Assembly: GCF_030272615.1 (NCBI RefSeq)
Contig: NC_081411.1
Location: 208,414,244-208,478,243 of the forward strand
Length of the DNA stretch: 64,000 nt
Reading direction: 5' to 3'
Origin: Cryptomeria japonica
Lineage: Eukaryota > Streptophyta > Pinopsida > Cupressales > Cupressaceae
This document shows, one piece after another, positions 35,425 through 45,511 of this stretch (positions are counted from its first letter, which is position 1; every line of letters starts with the position of its first letter). The notes beneath the pieces are model-generated. The model saw only the letters and a program-made list of their open reading frames with translations. It did not search any database and had not been told where the DNA came from. Made by a program: the position numbers and the translations under genes.

Positions 35425-38400
35425 TGTTAGACATTTTGTCATTGATGTCAAGTGTTTTTGTCAAGCTTGTGCTATTCAAGCTAGAGTACTACTTAAATAA
35501 CATTGGATTGAGTTTATTCATTAGATTTTTTCAATTTTGCTTGAGCTGCTTGATGTGTGTGTGCGCCTGCTTCGGCTGCTTGCGTGTCTGCATCACCGGC
35601 CTGTGTACCTACTTGTCATTTTTTTGTCAGCAGCTGAGTCAATCAATGTAATATCCCCTGCTGTTGTATGACTGAAAGTGTAAGGAATATTAACAAACAA
35701 TTGTTTGATAACCTGCTGTTCTAGTTTCAGACTGCTATGTGTTATGCAATTTTAGACAGCTAGTATAATTCTGCAAGTGTCATGCAGCTTTCCTTGGTTC
35801 TGCTAAATCTGATCTCTAATTGCTGACTTGGACCTCAAGGAATTTTGTCAAACAATTGTCATGAAACCTCTATCTTGCTGTCTTTTGTTTTCAGATTGTT
35901 TTTGCTTACTTGGAATGGTTCAAATGAAGTTTAAATGCTTGCAATTGATTACTAAAACTTCTAGGCCAAGAGCTAAAATGCAAATGTAATCCTTTTTGTC
36001 TTTTGAATGCACACGTATGACTTCTACATGTAAAATGTGCACCTACAACCAATGGACATTTTAACAAACACTTCTCATGCATCCTAAGATAACCAACATG
36101 CAGCAATTAAGCATTTTGACAAACAAATGGCATGCAACCTTGTACTACCTTCTTTTAATGCTAAACCAAATACAAGTTGGAATGCACAACGCATATGATG
36201 ATTTCAACTATCCAATATTCAATGCCAACACTCTTGGCTCACAATCAAAATGCCCTCATAAGTCTAATAAAATATGCATCTATAGCAACAACTCACAGAT
36301 CGATATGACAATGCAAATAAACAATAAGGAACCTGATGTGCAAATCGATATGCTCTGTAACAATGATGCAACCCTTGATGCTGATGAAACTTCACAATAT
36401 TTGATGAAATTGTGCCCTCTATGTATGCCTCCCTTGCTGTAGTATATCAGTCCTCAGAATTAATTAATTGCAGCCTTGAAACATCTCCAATTTGTTCAAA
36501 AAATGACCTCCAATATTCACAAATTTGACTGCTGGTTACAGCCAACTCAAAAGTAACCCTCAGAAAATCTTTCACCACCTCAGGTAGCTGTCACAATGAA
36601 GATACTATGTTCTCCAATGCCCTGATTTGCAGAAATGCAGAAACCCTTGGGTTTGCCTTCTCCAAATGCCAAGAAATCATTAATGTCAAGTTATCAAATG
36701 CTCATAGAATGAATGACTCAATTCCCAAGGCTGAATATATATAACTTCATGAAAAAGTCGATTTCCCTCCAAAAGCACATTTAATAATAATTAAATGTTA
36801 TTACATTTGCATCTTTTAATATTTAATATTAATACCTTGGTCTTGGTGCCTCATAAATTAATTCAATAAATGGCCCCCTTTAATGATGACTTGACCCTCA
36901 AATTATAAAGTTAAGTTATAACTTTATAATATCACTTTTAATTATTTCATTATCATTCGAGCCATTAAAACATTAATATCTCCTATAATAATCATTATTT
37001 CTTTATTCTATTTGCACCGGGGAGTTGACCATTTTATTCTTTGTCCAACCCACCGACTTGCTAAAAATAGAAAGGGTCCCTTTTGATCATCTCTTGACTT
37101 ACTATAAATAGTAAGTATATGAAACTGAGGCCAAACGAAGTCCAACCTAAACCAAATGAAGACCAAACTGGAACATACTGAATTCTGGCGAAGACGAGAA
37201 CCCCCATTAACCAAGCCCCTGCCTCAAAAGACCCTCTATCCACAATTATTAGCCTACGAGGGTCAAAATGATAGGCTAATCTACCTGACAGTGATGTCTA
37301 GCTAGAAGGGGACATCACAGTCAACATGCCACATTAGAAGTTGAATATTCCTTTTGGAGGCTATGCGATTTTTTATATAGCTGGGCGTTACTTTTTCATT
37401 GAAGGGATGTATATTTCATTTATTTTCGGGAGCTGCTTTAAGTTATTGGGTGCGTTTTTTTCTAATTCGATTGGTCTTAAAAATAATTTAATGCCTGTGA
37501 TACTGGAGTAACGCACTGCAGACGCATTAAAAGTTTTTTTTAATTGGCAAGCATTGTGGGTGAATTGTTTTAATAGCAGAATTCATGTGAATTAAGAGGA
37601 TCTTTTTATGCATGCTGGGAGCTATGCGTTGAATTTTTGTGGGCTATTTTGAGAAAATTTGTTCTATATGAAACATAGCTGGGCACATCGGTGGACAGGT
37701 TTGAGATTAAAAATAACGTAAGGAATTCTCAATTGCTTGCTGTGCGTTTTTTTGGAGAGAAGGCAATTAAAAAAACGTATATTTGGTGGAGTGCTATGAA
37801 TTCTGGCAGGTATCATGGGTGTGAGTTCTTTAAAAAAGGAGTGAATTTGGCTGCCGTTTTGAGATGACGAATCTCCACAGTGGCGGAGTGGTTATTTTAG
37901 CTGACCACAATGTTGCATTTTTATTGTGGGAATCATTTTGGTGATGTTTTTTTTTGCTGTGTGCCGTGTATGTCAGATATGGTGCGATTTTGAAAATTGT
38001 CTCATTTTTATTTTCTGGAGAAAGTCGTGGATATTCCACTCTCTCCATTTTTCCCGTGGTCATGACTCAAGCCATTATGTCAGGAGTGGCGGCAGAGGGT
38101 AATTGTGCGACATGTTCAGAATATTGAATTCAAAATTTAGAATTTGTTAGTGGCATTCCTGCGTTGAGAATATGCACAAAATTTCAGGAGGAGATATGAT
38201 GGAAGGCAGATGAAGCTGAGATTGTAAAAAGTTTTTGTACTGTGTTTATTTTTAAAAATTATATATCGTGGATGTGCTTTTCAGAAGTAGCTATCATGCT
38301 GATATTGGGTAAATACTTTTGGGCAGCTTTGTGCTGTTTGTTCTTGCCATTTTGATGTCGTTATTTTTAAAGTAATTGCTGGATGCTGCTTTCAAAACTG

Positions 38401-39116
38401 GTATTCTCCTATGAAATGAACTGAAAAAAAGTGGGTCGTATTTCTTATGGAGGTCGTCTTCTTGAAGAAGTGTGGAGTGTGTATCTAGAAAGGTATTTTT
38501 TATTTATTTTTTAAATGAGGAGCGCTCTATTGTATTGGTTCAGTTCTTAAAGGCCGTGGAAATAAAAATGACATAGCATGAGAAGTGCACACTTGGGTGA
38601 AAGTAATCACAAAAATCTGAATACCCTCTGTCTGAAGATTGGAATTTCAGTGTGTTCTTTTGAGCTTAATGCAGCTAAGAAATCTGTGTTTATGAAGGAG
38701 CTGTGAGTTCAATTTTTTCTGAGTGCTGCTATTTCTATATGTGGGTTGTACTGTTGGATATAAAAGAACAATCTGGTTTTGTGCTGTGGCCTTCAATTTC
38801 TATAATCATCTTCAATAGAGGTTGGTGCCTCATCTTGCTGGAGTTGGTGCTTCAGTTGTTTAGGGATAGGTGTTCACTGAGAGTTGGTGCTCTCTTCTGT
38901 AATCAGGGTTGGTGCCCTTACAAGTTAATGGAAATCTTTTGATGCCGTGGTTTTCTACCCAAAAGGGTTTTCCACAAGAAAATCTTGTGTTTTGGTTCTT
39001 ATGTTTCGACTCTATTGCTATATATCTGCTTAAGTATTTTCATGAGTTCATAAATTTGCAAAATCTCCAATACTGATTCACCCACCCCCCTCTCAGTATT
39101 GGCTGTGTGTTTCTCA
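35425..39116 (+). mobile_element. Long-LTR copia solo LTR with exact TSD CAGTG, itself interrupted
   Basis: Starts TGTTAGACATTTTGTCATTG and ends GGCTGTGTGTTTCTCA. The immediately flanking 5-mers are identical, CAGTG at 35420-35424 and 39117-39121. U5 has GTTGGTGCCC, TACCCAAAAGGGTTTTCCAC and CTGATTCACCCACCCCCC. The nested solo LTR at 35647-37319 accounts for 1673 bp, leaving about 2.0 kb, like the relative at 2115-5117. It has no internal region, so it is a solo LTR sitting inside the minus-strand copia LTR. Confidence 0.85.
35647..37319. mobile_element. Solo LTR, TGTAATATCCCC family, third nesting level
   Basis: Begins TGTAATATCCCCTGCTGTTG and ends AAGGGGACATCACA. Flanks ATCAA (35642-35646) and GTCAA (37320-37324) match at four of five positions. 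Its first 150 bp match, inverted, the last 150 bp of the solo LTR at 20690-22223. A 121-codon open frame (36077-36442) inside it has no recognisable domain and is probably chance. CTATAAATAG at about 37101 is TATA-like. Confidence 0.75.
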
Positions 39117-39253
39117 CAGTGTATCAAAAATACCAAAAAGACTACAGCTTGGAAATCTTCAGCACGATACATATTCCACTATTCGATATCAAGATACACC
39201 CCCACCAATGATTCTATACTTTAATAAACCTAATTTAAAAAAAAAAAATCACT

Positions 39254-39371
39254 CAGCACATTAATCCACAAAAGAAGAACATCACATTATCTTCAGTTTT
39301 CAAAAACGTTTCCAGCACATTAATCCACAAAAGAAGAACATCACATTATCTCCAGTTTTCAAAAACGTTTC
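39254..39371. repeat. 59-bp tandem duplication in the minus-strand copia LTR
   Basis: CAGCACATTAATCCACAAAA and the following 39 bp occur at 39254 and 39313 with one visible difference (TATCTTC versus TATCTCC). A recent duplication in U3. Confidence 0.85.
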
Positions 39372-40231
39372 CAGCTGTGAATGTATTCTTTTTAAAAAAT
39401 CGACAGTTTCTCAACTTAACAGAATTTTTTTTTCACACACAGCGAATCATATATTTTTTAACAAATACAATGACCGCCAAAAACAAAAACGTCTCCAGAT
39501 ATTTTTTATTCAAAAAGCCATCTGTCCCAATCACTTCTAAGATGAAAAAAACTGAAACAATTTATTCTTTCATCTGAAAAAAAAAATGAAATCTCATTCA
39601 ATTCAACATAAGCCACATGTCGAAAGGATTGAAAAATTACTGCAAAGACTTAATGGCTTTCTTGTCATGAAACGAATCTATATCCAGACGTCGCTGCCCA
39701 GTCACCAAAAGAAATGCATAGCGGACAAAAATGGCCTCATACCATGTGCGATAGAAAGAAGGTGACATTCGGCAAAAGAAACTACATAGCTTCAAAAAAA
39801 CGTATACTTCACACTTCAAAAACATATAAGCTGGAAACAGATGTTGTTAGACAAAAACATCATTTGCTGACAATGAAATGCCTCTGCAAAGGTTTCTGCC
39901 ATCCCTGAGATACCTCCAGCACACATCATTGCTGCCCAGACAAAATAGAATAAAGAAGCGTACCAGTATAAGAGTTTCATAAAAAACGTTTCCTCTAAAA
40001 ACTGAATAAAGTCCTTCTGACATAGTAGTAAGAAGAATACGTTGCCAGTCCAGACAGAACAGAGCTATGCAGTTGATAGGACACACTATAAATGCCACTT
40101 GTAGCCACCAAAACTGATAGGACAGACTGCACAAGAAACCCAGATCAGCTAAGATAGAATAAAGAAAGCTGGTAAATAAAACACAGCCTTCACAGCCGTA
40201 AGACATCAATGACAAACAATACAATAGTTGT

Positions 40232-40569
40232 GTCATGTTTAAGCAGTTGTATATTTATTTGCTTCATCATCTTCACTCTATATAAGGAGATGAACCTCAT
40301 TGTAATCCATATCCTAATATCTAACAGAATAATAATAATAATAATATCTATTGGTTTTTACAACATGGTATTAAAGTAGGTCACATGAAAATATTTGTAA
40401 CTTAAAAAGGTTTGCAAACTGAAAAGTGTGGGTTTATTCTTTCCTGCAAATTATGACAGGATTTATTAGAGAAAATCATGACTTTTGGAGGAGGTTGCAA
40501 GATTAGATTTTTTTTAGTAAAAATTGATGGTTTTCCTTTTGAAAGTTATGGCCTTTTTCATGCTAAATT
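40232..40569 (+). mobile_element. 3' part of a copia LTR with primer-binding site and leader
   Basis: CTCTATATAAGGAGATG (about 40275-40291) is a TATA box. An AATAATAATAATAATAAT microsatellite lies in R/U5, and the LTR end TTTTTACA (to 40362) is followed by TGGTATTAAAGT at 40366-40377, a decayed methionine-tRNA primer-binding site. The leader then runs to 40569, where another LTR begins. gag and pol are absent. The left border of this LTR is not defined. Confidence 0.55.
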
Positions 40570-42432
40570 TGTTGGAATTATTGTAATTGATGTCAAGGGC
40601 ACTCAGTTATGATTGTTAGATTTCGTGATTGATGTCAAAGAAGATTTTGTTGTGAAAGTATGATGGCCAAAGGCCACTAATCAATAGGCAAGGATGGCTA
40701 AGTATCTTATGGATGGACTTAAGTGTTGTTATTATGTTTGGAATAAACTTACCAAACAGTTAGAAGATTTGGGAGGTTTGATTTAGAGAATTTAAAAGAT
40801 TGCTAACGCTTTCATGTTTTACACCCAAGACAAAGGCATACATATGAAATGTTTAGAAGAGAATGTATGATGCAAATGGAGCAGCAATTAAGATGTTTAA
40901 TAGGCTGAAGTTTAACATTAATGGAAGTTAAAGATCAATACACTTGTTGCGGTGATAAAGAGACCTTGATGTGCAGCGATCACAAGCTGGTGATTAATGA
41001 CTTCGTATGTTCAGGAAACCAATGCTTATGGAGGAGAGGTTACTAAGCAGCATAATACACATCCGCAATATTGTTTGAAGAATGAAGAAGACAGGGACTA
41101 TATTTGAACAGCAAACAATTTACACTTAAAAGAACAGCTACGATTATTATTCACAAGACAACAATTATCATGCCATTTCTTATTGGCATGTAATGACTCT
41201 CAAAATGAGCAAACGACTTAAGAAAAATGGAGTCTGTGTCGTGGTCAAAGATGTAAGTATGATAGATGTATTCAATTGATATGTTGGCTGACTATGCAAG
41301 ACAGTGTTATATTAATATGGACCAATCTCATAAAGCAGTTGATATGTACCCATGAAAGAATGAAATACATTTAATAAGCAACAATGATTATACTAATAAA
41401 CTCTTTGTTTAAAAGTGACTCTTAGTTTTAATTGGCATATGTTGAAGAAAATAAACAAAACGCTTTGTTTGCTAAAAGCAGCAAATGATACAATTCGTGG
41501 GGAAATGTGATTTAAAAAGTATCAACTAACTTAAATGCAAACCGTTTCATTATCCAAGAGGTGCGATTTGTAGTTAAACAAGAAGCAAGCATTTTCAAAG
41601 AGGTATGATTTGATTAGAGACTATTCTTGCAACATGCGATCCATTGAGGAGTATATAATTTATGTTTAACATTTAAGTGGCATCTTGGTTAATGAATTAT
41701 TGTTGAAAAGGGTGCAACATTAAGGTTGTATCTATTTGTTATGAAGAGGCATGTCTTTTAGATAAAAAGATATATTTTGAAGGTATATAAGGAAGATCAA
41801 AATCTACTTGTGGAGTGAGTGGAGTAAGAAATATACAAAAGTAGAATATCAAAAAGATCATACGAGGAATGGAACAATGGAGCAAATGAAAAAGGAATGT
41901 ACAGATTTGTAAAGGCTTCACATGGGCAGAATTACGAAGCATTTTAGAGCAGTTTATGAAGACAACTTGGAGCATATATGTGGCAGATCTGAGCAGACTT
42001 CTATGATAGATTTGAAAAGAAGTATATGGAGATATAGAGATGAAGACTGTGCAGTCATAAAGGAAGATTTTAATGGAGATTTTAGAGCAGACTTTTGAAG
42101 TGGAATGTAAGTAGACTTATAAGAGTTTATGAGCAGATTTATTGAAGATTGTATCTGCAGATTATATAAGGAGAGTGTGAGAAGTTGTATGCCCGATTGA
42201 TAATTTTTTCATGAGGAGATGGTAATCTGTTTTGTGGAAGATTTCTTGTCACCATAATAGCAGATTTGAGGAAGAGAGTTATAGCTCTTGTGAAGACAAT
42301 TTGAATGAGGGGTTGGTGCCTCTAGTAGGTTGAGCCAACAAACTTTGTAAAAAAAGAATTTAACTAAAAGCATCAATTTGTTGTGGTTTTCTCCCTTTCC
42401 TAAAAATGCTTCAACTTTTTAAAGATACATGG
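40570..42432 (+). mobile_element. Copia-type LTR (probable, borders uncertain)
   Basis: Begins TGTTGGAATTATTGTAATTG followed by ATGTCAAG, a start typical of copia LTRs. A second diverged copy of that start (TGTTAGATTTCGTGATTG) follows about 45 bp later. Near the other end are GAGGGGTTGGTGCCTC and TTGTGGTTTTCTCCC, resembling U5 of the other long copia LTRs. I could not find a TSD or a clear right end. No coding region recognised inside. Confidence 0.45.
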
Positions 42433-42540
42433 TTGGAGAAGGTAGTTTGATCTTTTTTTTGGTGATTTTTAATAAAATTAATGGTTTTATGTGAACAATT
42501 TCTTCACAAACATAAGCGTCTTGGGTTCGCAGATGGCAAG

Positions 42541-42749
42541 GAACCTATGATGGCCTAAGGATGTCATTCATAATCTACCTGAATGTGGCTAGATTGCTTG
42601 TTAGGCTGAAGGGCAGGACTAATCACTTGAATAAACCTTCCTTTACCTTGAAGGCTATCTTCCAAACCTTTGTAGGTTCAATAGTGTAATTTGATGATAC
42701 TTACACTTGAGATTAGTTTTGGTGAAGAACTCCGCACCATGGAGCTGTT
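42541..42749 (-). pseudogene. Ty3/gypsy reverse transcriptase fragment (palm region)
   Basis: Minus-strand continuation of the fragment at 45508. It reads NLKCKYHQI and then, with stops, VWKIAFKVKEGLFK, LVLPFSLTSNLATF and MNDILRP, matching the gypsy pattern from LKSGYHQI through W-TAF-T--GLFEW-VMPFGL-NAPATF to MND-LRP. The catalytic YLDD region would lie further on but is not recognisable below about 42540. Separated from its N-terminal part by the insertion at 42750-45507. Dead. Confidence 0.75.
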
Positions 42750-43506
42750 TGTTGAAATTTTATAGCTTTGAGAGAGATTTTTTCGTGCTTCGTTCAAGCC
42801 TCAATTTCTTCATGCGAATCTTCACATGTCTCCAGCCGTTGGCAAGCTTCGTTTGCTTATGTGGAGTTATTTTGCGTTGGCAGCCGTTTCTTTTCCATTG
42901 TGGAGTATGTCCGTTGTCCTTCCCTCCCATGTCGGTTGTGTAACCGATCTTCTTCTTCATGCGCGGCGTTTGGTTTTCTCGGGAGGTATTTTAGTCAGTT
43001 TGCGGGGTACGCGAACATGTTGATTCTTTTCGTGCTTATTCTATCATCCCATGTGATATTTGATCTTTTGTTGGAGATCATATTATGCTGCGATCTTACA
43101 TCATTTTCTGTCTTTTCTGTGGTATTTCCTGGAGTGCTGCGAATGTCTTAGATTGAAGACATGAAGTTATTTAGTGAGAACATTTTGTTCTTTTGTATTT
43201 GTAGTCTTTGATACGAGGAGTTTCTCGTAATTAATATGCTATTTGTTTTGTAGTAGATTCAGTCACTCTTGAACAGTCTCAGATTATACTGTGGATTGTT
43301 ATATGATAACAATCGTGTTTAGTTATGAGCTTACATAATCTTTGTATCAGATTTGTGATCATAATAAAAGGTTCATTTTGGCGTGGCTGGGTTTTTCACC
43401 CTCAGGTGGAGGGTTTTCCCAGGATAATTTTTGTGTATCGTGTACTTGTGAATTTTCTGAGTTTCAGATTTCTGAATCTTGTCTTTCTCCAGTTAAAACT
43501 TTAACA
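42750..43506 (+). repeat. 5' LTR of the non-autonomous element
   Basis: 757 bp, from TGTTGAAATTTTATAGC to CCAGTTAAAACTTTAACA. Reading frames through it recur in the other LTR only because the two are copies. AATAAAAGG near 43362 may serve as the polyadenylation signal. Confidence 0.85.
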
Positions 43507-43518
43507 TGGTATCAGAGC
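43507..43518 (+). other. Primer-binding site
   Basis: TGGTATCAGAGC, the exact complement of the initiator methionine tRNA 3' region used by plant LTR elements, abuts the LTR end. Confidence 0.9.
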
Positions 43519-44344
43519 CAGGTTCCTTCTATGTAGCCTAACCCCCTGAAGGTAGATCCTGTGCTTTTGAGGGAGTTCAGTCAACAGGTTGCAGATGTCC
43601 AATCAACTACTTGTGAGAACTTATGCATGCGATTTGAGTCTTTCTAAATGAAAAGAGTTGCTAGAATCTTTTGAAGACATTTCATCATTTGTTGAGCGGT
43701 TGCTTCAGAAGCTGAGTGTTCCTTCTATTCGTGTATTCTTTGTTCTTCAAGGATTTTGAATTCAGAACAGCTTCAGTGAAGGAATTGGTTTTTAGTGATT
43801 TTCCTTAAAGGTGTGCTCTAAGCGATATTTGCATGTAAATATGATTGTCGTTGAACTGAAGATAGACAGTGAGTGATGACGAGGGCCAAAGGCCACTCAG
43901 TCATCATCACTAGATGCTTTAGTATGGTTGAATATTCCACTAGTGAGTGAGATTAGGAAAGAACATTGGTGGAAGACTCTCTTATAGAGAGATAAGTATT
44001 AGAGAGATGAGTATTTTCTTTGTGGTTGAATAATGTTCATGAATTTTTCATGCTATTAATTCATGCTATATCATTGGGATAGTGAATCATGTATGATTCT
44101 AGCATTAATATTTCTCTTCGAGATAGTCTTGAACTATTAGTAATCTCTCTTAATGCTTTCAGGATGGATTGGGGAGCATAAGGATGATGAGAGATTGCAT
44201 TCAAGGAAGGAAGACCTTGATGATGGTTGCCATGAGATTGAGTTGGTGACTGTAGACATTTTCTTGAAGAGGAGGAATTACCATTCAGAGGGAGCTTGAC
44301 TTTGAGCTTTAGAGGGAGCCTGATTCTTTCAGCTTCAGAGGAAG

Positions 44345-44625
44345 CCACATCTTTTGGTTAATGAGTTCTTCTCTGTGAGGGAGAAGTTCGAGGTGTGATC
44401 CCTTGTTAATGAGCTGTTCTTTGTGAGGGAGAAGTTCGAGGTGCAATCCTTTGTTAATGAGTTGTTCTCTCTGAGGGAGAAGTTCGAGATGAAATTCCTT
44501 GTTCCACCCTCTGGGAGTAGCTATGGTGGATCCATCCTCTGGGAGTAGCCATGGTGGAAGTCATGTGTGTGACTCCATGACTTTATTTTCTGTTTTTCTG
44601 ATTGACCCTCTAGGAGTAGCTATGG
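44345..44625 (+). repeat. Two short repeat series before the polypurine tract
   Basis: Three copies of a roughly 56-bp unit containing GTTAATGAG, CTGTGAGGGAGAAGTTCGAG, then three or four copies of a shorter unit CCCTCTGGGAGTAGCTATGG. Similar series occur near the 3' end of some plant copia elements; they may aid reverse transcription or packaging, which is inference. Confidence 0.75.
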
Positions 44626-44753
44626 TGAATATTGTTATGTTGAGATAACAATTTTATTTGAGAAAATCTATGATGAGATTTTTGTTGACATCTCTTCGGT
44701 TGCAGTTATGTGTACTTGTCATGTGATGACATATTGAAGATCTCTCTCTTGCC

Positions 44754-44762
44754 AAGAGGGAG
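44754..44762 (+). other. Polypurine tract
   Basis: AAGAGGGAG immediately before the second LTR, the plus-strand priming site. Confidence 0.8.
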
Positions 44763-45507
44763 TGTTGAAGTTTTATAGCTTCGAGAGAGATTTTTTCGTG
44801 CTTCGTTCAAGCCTCAATTTCTTCATGCGAATCTTCACATGTCTCCAGTCATTGGCAAGCTTCGTTTGCTTATGTGGAGTTATTCTGCATTGGCAGCCGT
44901 TCCTTTTCCGTTGTGGAGTATGCCTGTTGTCCTTCCCTCTTGTGTCGATTGTGTAACCGATCTTCTTCATGCGCGGTGTTTGATTTTCTCAGGAAGTATT
45001 TTAGTCAGTTTGCGGGGTACGCGAACATGTTGATTCTTTTCGTGCTTATTTTATCATCCCATGTGATGTTTGATCTTTTGTTGGAGATCATATTATGCTG
45101 CAATCTTACATCATTTTCTGTGGTATTTCCTGGAGTGCTGCGAATGTCTTAGATTGAAGACATGAAGTTATTCAGTGGGAACATTTTGTTCTTTTGTATC
45201 TGCAGTCTTTGATACGAGGAGTTTCTTGTAATTAATATGCTATTTATTTTGTAGTAGATTCAGTCACTCTTGAACAGTCTCAGATTATACTGTGGATTTT
45301 TATATGATAACAATCGTGTTTAGTTCTGAGCTTATATAATCTTTGTATCAGATTTGTGATCAGAATAAAAGGTTCATTTTGGTGTGGCTGGGTTTTTCAC
45401 CCTCAAGTGGAGTGTTTTCCCAGGGTAATTTTTGTGTATCGTGTACTTGTGAGTTTTCTGAGTTTCAGATTTCTGAATCTTGTCTTTCTCCAGTTAAAAC
45501 TTTAACA
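44763..45507 (+). repeat. 3' LTR of the non-autonomous element
   Basis: 745 bp, from TGTTGAAGTTTTATAGC to the same TTTAACA end. Shorter than the 5' LTR by a 3-nt TCT unit and a 9-nt block near 45117. Confidence 0.85.
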
Positions 45508-45511
45508 TGTT

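Larger units (their letters stand above)
34790..40223 (-). mobile_element. Long 5' LTR of the minus-strand copia, interrupted by a nested solo LTR
   Basis: Minus-strand LTR. U5 near 34815-35100 contains TTCACGCCCCCCCC-type tract, ACCCGAAAGGGTTTTCCACG and repeated GTTGGTGCTC, clearly related to the LTRs at 2115 and 35425. The U3 start on the minus strand (about 40223 leftward) reads TTTGTCATTGATGTCTTAC, the family start. It is split at 35424/39117 by a solo LTR of the same broad family. Without it the LTR is about 1.7 kb. The opposite LTR is gone because the element is truncated at 33270. Confidence 0.65.
43507..44753 (+). other. Non-coding interior of the element
   Basis: No recognisable gag or pol. 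It contains a hairpin at about 43871-43912 around GGCCAAAGGCC. The minus-strand open frame at 44061-44348 has no known domain. Confidence 0.6.
42750..45507 (+). mobile_element. Structurally complete non-autonomous LTR retrotransposon
   Basis: Two LTRs (42750-43506 and 44763-45507), a primer-binding site directly after the first, and a polypurine tract directly before the second, flanked by TGTT on both sides (42746-42749, 45508-45511). It sits inside a gypsy reverse transcriptase gene that becomes continuous when the element is removed. The 1256-bp interior encodes no protease, integrase or reverse transcriptase, so it must have moved with proteins supplied by another element. By hand alignment the LTRs differ by two indels (3 and 9 nt) and about 36 substitutions (roughly 5 percent), nearly all transitions. 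Confidence 0.85.

Noticed and set aside
36077-36442. 121-codon plus-strand frame
   Set aside because: Falls wholly inside a solo LTR with defined ends and has no recognisable motif.
44061-44348. 95-codon minus-strand frame in the non-autonomous element
   Set aside because: Antisense to the element, overlaps repeats near the polypurine tract, no known domain.
42768-45152. Matching open frames in the two halves (e.g. 42768-43151 and 44874-45152) that look like a conserved gene pair
   Set aside because: They lie in the 5' and 3' LTRs of one element and are similar only because the LTRs are copies; frames carry indels and no domain.
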